Shown here one piece after another: positions 1-4,399 of a stretch of DNA of 27,763 bases (positions within the stretch are counted from its first letter, which is position 1; every line of letters starts with the position of its first letter). The stretch lies in contig JALHDH010000030.1 of NCBI GenBank assembly GCA_022839105.1, positions 1 through 27,763 of the forward strand, written 5' to 3'. The translations under genes were made by a program, and so were the position numbers. The notes below the pieces were generated by a model. It was not told where the DNA came from and did no database searches. It saw nothing but the letters and a program-made list of their open reading frames with translations. This stretch comes from a bacterium. Its GTDB lineage: Bacteria; Vulcanimicrobiota; Xenobia; Xenobiales; Xenobiaceae.

Positions 1-53
1 CGACCGAAACACGCTGGCGCGCGGCCATCGCTGCGAAAAAAGGGACACACTGA
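1..53 (+). CDS. 3' end of an upstream gene, probably quinol oxidase subunit I (cyoB), partial
   Basis: An open frame enters from the left edge at base 3 and ends at TGA 51-53, giving a basic C-terminal tail of 16 residues that ends in AKKGTH. Its stop shares one base with the ATG of the next gene (TGATG), the overlap expected inside an operon. Because the next gene is recognisably cyoC, and cyoB precedes cyoC in cyo operons, this is inferred to be the cyoB C-terminus. The tail itself carries no diagnostic motif, so the name rests on context alone. Confidence 0.4.
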   Translation, partial: TETRWRAAIAAKKGTH

Positions 54-232
54 TGATCGCGCAACAGAACCAGCATCCCGGCATCAACCTCAACCATGCA
101 CGCCCGGAAGATAGCCGCCATGCCGAGGTGAGCGTCTTCGGCTTCTGGACGTTCCTGATGAGCGACGCGATCCTCTTCGCGTTGTTGTTCGCGACCTATG
201 CCGCGATGGTCAATCGCACCGCAGGCGGCCCG
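53..232 (+). CDS. cyoC: Cytochrome o ubiquinol oxidase subunit III, N-terminal fragment
   Basis: Subunit III of the proton-pumping cytochrome bo3 quinol oxidase, a membrane protein of the heme-copper oxidase family. Only about 60 residues are present. They include the family signature VFGFWTFLMSDAILFALLFA (residues 28-47, first transmembrane helix), followed by a TAGGP motif at residues 56-60 as in CyoC proteins. Full-length CyoC is about 200 residues with five helices. After residue 60 the frame stays open to base 775, but it becomes Gly/Arg-rich nonsense that is the antisense of the kinase gene, so the true coding match ends near 232. A GGGA sequence about 10 bases before the ATG may serve as the ribosome site. 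Base composition is visibly less G+C-rich than the rest of the window. The fragment is probably from another genome or locus. Confidence 0.8.
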
Positions 233-240
233 TCTGGCCC
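224..240. repeat. 17-base direct repeat (copy 1) at the cyoC/kinase joint
   Basis: The string GGCGGCCCGTCTGGCCC occurs at 224-240 and again exactly at 426-442. With two mismatches the match extends to 28 bases. Copy 1 sits where cyoC homology ends (the GGP codons) and kinase-tail sequence begins. A shared G/C-rich word of this kind could join unrelated sequences during assembly, or provide microhomology for real recombination. Confidence 0.75.
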
Positions 241-1308
241 TGAGGCCGCGGGCGGGGGCCTCCTCGCCGGAGGGGCTGCGGGGGGGAGGGCCAGGCCCTG
301 CGAACGGGGCGGAGGGGGCGGGGGCCTCCTCGCCGGCGGGGGTTCCGGTCGGGCCGTGGGCTCGGGTGCGGGAGAGGGACGCCCGGAAGGGGCCGGTGGG
401 GGAGGCGGGGGCTCCGCCGAGGGCGGGCGGCCCGTCTGGCCCGGAGGCTGCGGGGAGGGAGCCGCCATGGGAGGGATGGGGACCTGGGCCAGGCGGGTGA
501 GCTCCGCGGCCAGGGCCTGGGCCGAGGGAGGTCGCTGTTCCGGGGTCTTGGCCAGGCAGCTCAGGACCACCAGGTCGATCTCGCGGGAGATCTCCGGGCG
601 CAGCATGCTGGGCGGCACGGGGGTCTGGAAGATCTGGCGGTGGATCACCTCGCCCACGTGCTCGGAGCGGAATGGAGTCCGGCCGGTCAGCATCTCGAAG
701 ACGACCATGCCCAGGGCATACAGATCCGTTGCCGGACCGATCTGTCCCGGGCCGAGCTGCTCGGGGGCCATGTAGTCCGGGGTCCCCGGCATGAATCCCG
801 TCCGGGTCACCCGCGAGCCTCCGGCGGCGCGCGCGATTCCGAAGTCGGTCACCACCACCCGACCGGCGTCGTCCACGACCAGGTTCTCGGGCTTGATGTC
901 CCGGTGGATCACCCCGCGTTGGTGGGCATGGGCCAGGGCTTCGGCCACCTGGGCGCCCAGGTTCAGGGCCAGCGGGATGGCCAGGGGAGCCTCCCGGTCC
1001 AGGAGGCGGCGCAGGTCCTCTCCCAGGGCCCGCTCCATCACCAGGCAGGGGCCGACCTCGGGCTCCTCGCGGTACTCCAGGAGCCGGACGATCCTCGGAT
1101 GTTCCAGGGAAGCGATGACCTGGGCCTCCCGGCGCATGCGGGCCAGGAATTCGGGATCCGAGGTGAAGGGGCCGAAGAGGAGCTTGATGGCGACGTCGTG
1201 GTCCTGGTCCTCAGCCCGGGCCGAGAAGACCGCCCCCATCCCGCCCTGGCCCAGCCGCTCGCGGATCTGGTAGCGGCCGATTCTGCGTCCCTCGAGGCTG
1301 AACACCAC
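224..1308 (-). CDS. PknB-type serine/threonine protein kinase, C-terminus lost at the joint
   Basis: Eukaryotic-like Ser/Thr kinase with a complete catalytic domain at residues ~12-275: Gly-rich loop GQGGMG (20-25), ATP-binding Lys42, catalytic HRDIKPEN (Asp137), DFG (155-157) and APE (181-183). From about residue 278 it becomes a Pro-rich linker. Family members of this layout usually continue through a transmembrane helix into a sensor domain; here the linker runs into foreign cyoC sequence and stops at an apparent TAG (196-198) that belongs to that sequence. The natural C-terminus is therefore missing. GTG at 1308 or the adjacent GTG at 1305 are the possible starts. No Shine-Dalgarno is visible, and a -10-like TAGAAT lies only 3 bases upstream of the first. 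Transcribed divergently from the DUF4126 gene. Confidence 0.9.
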
Positions 1309-1311
1309 TGG

Positions 1312-1317
1312 ATTCTA
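1312..1317 (-). promoter_or_regulatory. -10-like hexamer for the kinase gene
   Basis: On the minus strand TAGAAT (5 of 6 to consensus) ends 3 bases before GTG 1308 and 6 bases before GTG 1305. A transcript begun 7 bases downstream would start at or near the second GTG, so the mRNA may be leaderless. No convincing -35 is visible 17 bases upstream. Confidence 0.4.
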
Positions 1318-1380
1318 GCATGCCGGGACGGGTCGGGGCACGTCCGGTCGAGACCTGGTCCGCCGAGCTTCGCTTTGGGC

Positions 1381-1386
1381 TATACT
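1381..1386 (+). promoter_or_regulatory. -10-like hexamer immediately before the DUF4126 gene
   Basis: TATACT (5 of 6 to consensus) ends 7 bases before ATG 1394, and no Shine-Dalgarno sequence lies between. The expected transcription start coincides with the start codon, which suggests a leaderless mRNA. No good -35 is visible. Confidence 0.5.
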
Positions 1387-1393
1387 TCAGACC

Positions 1394-2023
1394 ATGGACA
1401 TCGCCGTCGAGTTGCTGGTGGGTCTGGCCCTGGCCTCCTGTGCCGGTCTGCGGGCCTGGTTGCCGCTCCTGATGGTCGGGCTTCTGGCTCAGCGCGGCTA
1501 TCTGGAGCTTCATCCCGCGTTCGGCTTCCTGGGACGCCCGGATGCCCTGGTGGTCTTCGGCTCGGCGACCGTGCTGGAGATCATGGGAGACAAGTTCCCT
1601 CTGGTGGACCACTGCCTGGATGCCGTCGGAACGGTGGTGCGCCCGGCAGCCGGGGCCGTGCTGCTCTCAGCCATGTTCGTCTCGATGGATCCCCTCCTGA
1701 GCCTCGCCCTGGGGTTGATGCTGGGCGGGGGAGCGGCCTTCACCGTCAACGCGGGCAAGGCCCTGGCGCGGGCCAAGGTCTCGGCCTGGATGCCGGCCCA
1801 CGGCGGACTGGGCAACGCGGCGGTTTCCCTGGGTGAAGACGTCCTGGCCACCGCCGGGGTGCTCCTGGTGGCCCTGGCACCCTGGTTGGCCGGCATGCTG
1901 GCGCTCTTCCTGGTGGCGGGTTCCGCCTGGCTGGTGGTGGTCTTCATCCGCAGGGGGGGACGGATCCTGGCATGGCTCTGGACGCGGTCCCGATGGCGCC
2001 CGGGAACCTCCTCGACACAATGA
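1394..2023 (+). CDS. DUF4126 family membrane protein
   Basis: A 209-residue hydrophobic protein that matches, by recollection, the DUF4126 family of unknown function. Recognisable features are the N-terminal pattern ASCAGLRAWLPLL (residues 15-27), an MGDKFPLVDH segment near residue 65, and a repeat-like second half with long Gly/Ala/Leu membrane stretches around residues 95-120 and 155-185. It is probably an inner-membrane protein; no catalytic residues can be named. The start is fixed by ATG 1394. There is no ribosome-binding site, and a -10 hexamer sits just upstream, so leaderless translation is likely. The gene converges on rplT with a strong shared hairpin between them. Confidence 0.8.
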   Translation: MDIAVELLVGLALASCAGLRAWLPLLMVGLLAQRGYLELHPAFGFLGRPDALVVFGSATVLEIMGDKFPLVDHCLDAVGTVVRPAAGAVLLSAMFVSMDPLLSLALGLMLGGGAAFTVNAGKALARAKVSAWMPAHGGLGNAAVSLGEDVLATAGVLLVALAPWLAGMLALFLVAGSAWLVVVFIRRGGRILAWLWTRSRWRPGTSSTQ

Positions 2024-2056
2024 GAAGAGGACTGCGGAGATCCGCAGTCCTCTTCT
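2023..2056. terminator. Bidirectional hairpin between DUF4126 gene and rplT
   Basis: A perfect 16-base inverted repeat, 2023-2038 against 2041-2056, with only GA between the arms, so the real loop must open some central pairs. It begins at the last base of the DUF4126 stop codon and lies 18 bases from the rplT stop. T-tracts are short on both sides. The position between convergent genes supports a two-way terminator. Confidence 0.8.
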
Positions 2057-2074
2057 TGGGAGATCGGGACAGCC

Positions 2075-2446
2075 TCAGGCCGTCGCCTGGGTCTCCAGCT
2101 TCTGACGGGCCACATCGGCCAACCGCGAGAAGGCCGCACCGTCGGCCACGGCGATCTCGGCCAGGACCTTGCGGTTCACATCCACTCCGGCCAACCTCAG
2201 CCCGTTCATCATGCGGCTGTAGGACAGGCCGCAGGTGCGGGCTGCTGCGTTGATGCGAGCGATCCAAAGCCGCCGGAAGTCGCGCTTCTTGACGCGGCGA
2301 TCCCGATAGGCATAATGCTGGGCGTGCAGGAAGGCTTCCTGGGCACAGTTCACCCGGCGGCTCCGAGAACCCCGGTAGCCCTTGACGGCCTTCATGAGCT
2401 TGCGACGCTTCTTCAGCGCAATGGTGGCGCGCTTGACTCTGGGCAT
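2075..2446 (-). CDS. rplT: 50S ribosomal protein L20
   Basis: L20 (bL20) binds 23S rRNA early in large-subunit assembly and in several bacteria represses its own operon by binding mRNA. The 123-residue basic protein starts MPRVKRATIALKKRRKLMKA and contains the conserved YAYRDRRVKKRDFRRLWIARINAA core (positions ~46-69), followed by the LSYSRMMNGL segment; length is normal (E. coli 118). ATG 2446 is preceded by AGGAGG. It is last in infC-rpmI-rplT and ends just before the shared hairpin. Confidence 0.98.
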   Translation of the reverse strand: MPRVKRATIALKKRRKLMKAVKGYRGSRSRRVNCAQEAFLHAQHYAYRDRRVKKRDFRRLWIARINAAARTCGLSYSRMMNGLRLAGVDVNRKVLAEIAVADGAAFSRLADVARQKLETQATA

Positions 2447-2496
2447 CTGAATTCCTCCTACGGCGGACGGCGGCGACCGCCCTCACCATTCCTGTA

Positions 2497-2516
2497 CGGT
2501 GCCTGAACCGGCACCG
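2497..2516 (-). other. Hairpin in the rpmI-rplT spacer
   Basis: CGGTGCC (2497-2503) pairs with GGCACCG (2510-2516) around a 6-base loop. It lies 11 bases after the rpmI stop and about 50 bases before the rplT start in the mRNA. There is no T-run, so it may stabilise or regulate the message rather than end it. Confidence 0.45.
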
Positions 2517-2527
2517 GGTCTTGCCTC

Positions 2528-2731
2528 CTAGAGGTAGGGGACGAGGGCCTGCATCCGCTTGGCGTCGGTCGGGTCGACCAGGACGATCTGGCGGAACTTG
2601 CGCGTGCGATCAGGCGACTTCTTCTCGCGGATGTGGTGGCAGCCCGAGAACTGCCGCATCCGCTTCATCTTGCCGGTGCCGGTGACCCGGATCCGCTTCG
2701 CAACCGACTTCCTGGTGCGAATCTTGGGCAT
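2528..2731 (-). CDS. rpmI: 50S ribosomal protein L35
   Basis: L35 (bL35) is a small structural protein of the large subunit, almost always encoded between infC and rplT. The start is ATG 2731, giving MPKIRTRKSVAKRIRVTGTG, the classic L35 beginning; 67 residues is the usual length. AAAGGAG precedes the ATG at good spacing. An in-frame extension upstream to 2875 exists but lacks L35 character and would cover the spacer hairpins, so it is not used. Conserved basic pattern KRIR..G.GK..R and the later H..REKK..R are present. Confidence 0.97.
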   Translation of the reverse strand: MPKIRTRKSVAKRIRVTGTGKMKRMRQFSGCHHIREKKSPDRTRKFRQIVLVDPTDAKRMQALVPYL

Positions 2732-2751
2732 GGTCTTAGCTCCTTTCGTGT

Positions 2752-2774
2752 GCCTGGGCCCGAAGGCGCCAGGC
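2752..2774 (-). promoter_or_regulatory. UUCG-tetraloop hairpin just upstream of the rpmI ribosome site
   Basis: In the mRNA, GCCTGG-C-GCC-TTCG-GGC-CCAGGC folds into a 6-pair lower stem, one bulged C, a 3-pair upper stem and a very stable UUCG loop. It ends about 8 bases before the rpmI Shine-Dalgarno sequence. L20 is known to regulate rpmI-rplT translation in enterobacteria and the infC operon leader in Bacillus; whether this hairpin is such a target is inference. Confidence 0.5.
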
Positions 2775-2819
2775 CCTGTGAATCCAGCAGTCCTGCATTT
2801 GCGAGGAGGCGTTGCGGGC

Positions 2820-2852
2820 AAAAAGGAACCCGGCTCGCCACCAGGGCGAGCC
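2820..2852 (-). terminator. Hairpin plus T-run in the infC-rpmI spacer (attenuator-like)
   Basis: In the mRNA GGCTCGCC (2852-2845) pairs with GGCGAGCC (2839-2832) around a 5-base loop, followed after about 7 bases by TTTTT (2824-2820). Stem strength and the T-run resemble a leaky intrinsic terminator placed between infC and the two ribosomal protein genes. It could set the ratio of IF3 to L35/L20. Confidence 0.55.
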
Positions 2853-2881
2853 CTCCCTCTCCAACCCGGGGCCAACCGTCC

Positions 2882-3394
2882 CTAGGTGGACTTCGGAGCC
2901 AGGACCATCACCATCTGCCGCCCCTCCATCAGGGGCTTCTGGAGGATGACGGCCTTCTCGGCCACCTCGGTGAAGATGCGCTCCAGGAGCTTCATGGCCA
3001 GGTGGGTGTGGACCACCTCGCGTCCCCGGAAGCGGAGGATCACCTTCACCCGATCCCCCTGGTCGATCAGACGGTTGACCATCTTGGACTTCACGTCGAA
3101 GTCGTGGTCATCGATCTTCGGGCGCAGGCGGACCTCGCGCAGCTCCTGGACCTTCCGCCGGGCTCGGCTCTCGCGTTCGGACTTGGCCTGTTCATACTTG
3201 AACCGGCCATAGTCCATCATGCGACAGACGGGCGGAGTCGCCTGCGGGGCGACCTCGACCAGGTCCAGATTGCGCTCGCGCGCCGTCTCGTAGGCCTGGC
3301 GGGTGGGAAGCACGCCCAACTGGGCGCCATCCTCGTCGATGACTCGGACCTCGCGAACCCGAATCTGACGGTTGACTCTGAGCTCCTTGGAAAT
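2882..3394 (-). CDS. infC: Translation initiation factor IF-3 with an AUU start
   Basis: IF3 binds the 30S subunit, blocks premature 50S joining and rejects non-canonical start codons and initiator tRNA mismatches. The visible 170 residues cover both domains: an N-terminal RVNRQIRVREVRVIDEDG region and LDLVEVAPQATPPVCRMMDYG, a charged linker (KSERESRARRKVQ), then a C-terminal domain with RLRPKIDDHDFDVKSK and the MEGRQMV pattern. No ATG, GTG or TTG exists far enough upstream to include the conserved N-terminus; a TTG at 3319 would remove 25 conserved residues. ATT at 3394 gives the expected N-terminus and is preceded by GAGGT about 6 bases upstream. AUU starts are known for infC in E. coli, where IF3 represses its own translation. 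First gene of the infC-rpmI-rplT operon. Confidence 0.95.
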   Translation of the reverse strand: MSKELRVNRQIRVREVRVIDEDGAQLGVLPTRQAYETARERNLDLVEVAPQATPPVCRMMDYGRFKYEQAKSERESRARRKVQELREVRLRPKIDDHDFDVKSKMVNRLIDQGDRVKVILRFRGREVVHTHLAMKLLERIFTEVAEKAVILQKPLMEGRQMVMVLAPKST

Positions 3395-3589
3395 GTGCCT
3401 ACCTCGATTGCCGGCTGAAAGGTCGGGCTCGGGCTTCGCACCGGAGGAGCGGCGAGGGATCCCGGTCCAAGACCGGTCCTCGGGGCCGCAACCTCTGCTG
3501 GCTGCCCGAAGGCGCCGCAGGGTGAGAAGCCATGTGCTTCTGCTTTCTGGCCTGTTCTGGGGCCGAGCCGGCCTCGCAGCCCGCTCGGT
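3395..3589 (-). promoter_or_regulatory. Long 5' leader of the infC operon
   Basis: About 195 bases separate the predicted transcription start from the AUU codon. The leader is G/C-rich and contains a short inverted repeat (CCGGTC 3462-3467 with GACCGG 3471-3476) and other possible pairings. I cannot match it to a known L20 leader consensus by eye. thrS, a frequent upstream neighbour of infC, is absent. Confidence 0.4.
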
Positions 3590-3595
3590 CCAGCG

Positions 3596-3624
3596 AGTAT
3601 AGCAGTCAGGTGGCCCGGCGTCAA
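3596..3624 (-). promoter_or_regulatory. Sigma-70 type promoter of infC-rpmI-rplT
   Basis: On the minus strand TTGACG (3624-3619) and TATACT (3601-3596) are separated by exactly 17 bases; each hexamer matches consensus at 5 of 6 positions. It lies just upstream of the infC leader and downstream of the stop of the unknown gene at 3663, so the translation operon has its own promoter. Confidence 0.85.
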
Positions 3625-3662
3625 CAGCGATTTCGGCGGGATTTCGAAGCTTCGGGCGGGGG

Positions 3663-4241
3663 TCAGGGCAGGGCCCGGTAGCCCTCGGGCCGGGAGGGCG
3701 GGTCCACCAGCAGGATCGGCGAACCGAAACGCGCGTGCAGGCGACTCAGGCCCTCCAGGTCCGGGCTCCCCTCGACCACCACCCATGGCGGGGGAAGGGT
3801 CCGGCTCTCCAGAAGGGCCTCCAGTTCGCGGACACCGGCCGTCACGATCAGGCGCGGGCGGGGGTCGACCCCGGCCTGGAGGGCAGCCCGGCCCAGTTGG
3901 AGCACGGCCAGGTCGGGTGCGGGGCCCAGATAGGCCGTCGGGGCCTGGCGGGCCAGGACGATTCCGGCCAGGGCCTCTCCGGCCTCGAGGGGGCCGGTCC
4001 AGGCCATGCGGCCGCCGGGGAGCCTCACCCCGCGGATCTCGGGCTGACGCTCCTCGCCAGGCGGCACCAGCGAGTGCAGGGGAACGGCCCTGTGGGAGGC
4101 CTTCGGCCTGGAATGGCTCAGGCGGGATCCGACGAGTTCGAGTCGCCGCACCTGGTCTTGCCGGGTTCGCAGCAGGCCGAGCGCCACCAGCAGGGTGAGG
4201 GCCAGCATGGCCGCGACCATGAGGGGGGGGATTTCTGCCAT
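3663..4241 (-). CDS. Membrane-anchored protein of unknown function
   Basis: I do not recognise this gene. From ATG 4241 it encodes 192 residues: a short N-terminus, a single hydrophobic helix (residues ~8-22, MVAAMLALTLLVALGLL), a basic stretch with RTRQDQVRRLE, then a soluble part probably on the far side of the membrane. That part is rich in Leu/Ala/Pro and ends RPEGYRALP. The open frame extends 77 residues upstream, but that extension is Arg/Gly/Ser-rich, lacks homology signals and overlaps the start of the divergent kinase gene, so ATG 4241 is preferred even though no clear Shine-Dalgarno precedes it. Its stop lies 38 bases before the infC promoter. A coding sequence is supported by the hydrophobic helix and the consistent codon bias. 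Confidence 0.6.
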   Translation of the reverse strand: MAEIPPLMVAAMLALTLLVALGLLRTRQDQVRRLELVGSRLSHSRPKASHRAVPLHSLVPPGEERQPEIRGVRLPGGRMAWTGPLEAGEALAGIVLARQAPTAYLGPAPDLAVLQLGRAALQAGVDPRPRLIVTAGVRELEALLESRTLPPPWVVVEGSPDLEGLSRLHARFGSPILLVDPPSRPEGYRALP

Positions 4242-4399
4242 CGGAGGCGGATTCTTGGAAAGGCCTCCAGGAACCTCCAGCCCCGAGAGTGCCCCGCTCC
4301 CTTCCAGGTTCGCGCGCCCCCGCGTCGAAGGACCCTGGAGGGGGCGCCGGCGTGGCGACCCCTTTTCAGCCTCGGACCCGGAGACGATCCAGGACTCGA

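Noticed and set aside
53..775. A 240-residue plus-strand protein continuing from CyoC
   Set aside because: After residue 60 it is Gly/Arg low-complexity sequence that is the antisense of the kinase gene; there is no CyoC homology and the composition changes abruptly.
2732..2875. N-terminal extension of L35
   Set aside because: The frame is open but has no L35 character and covers two RNA hairpins; the ribosome site sits before ATG 2731.
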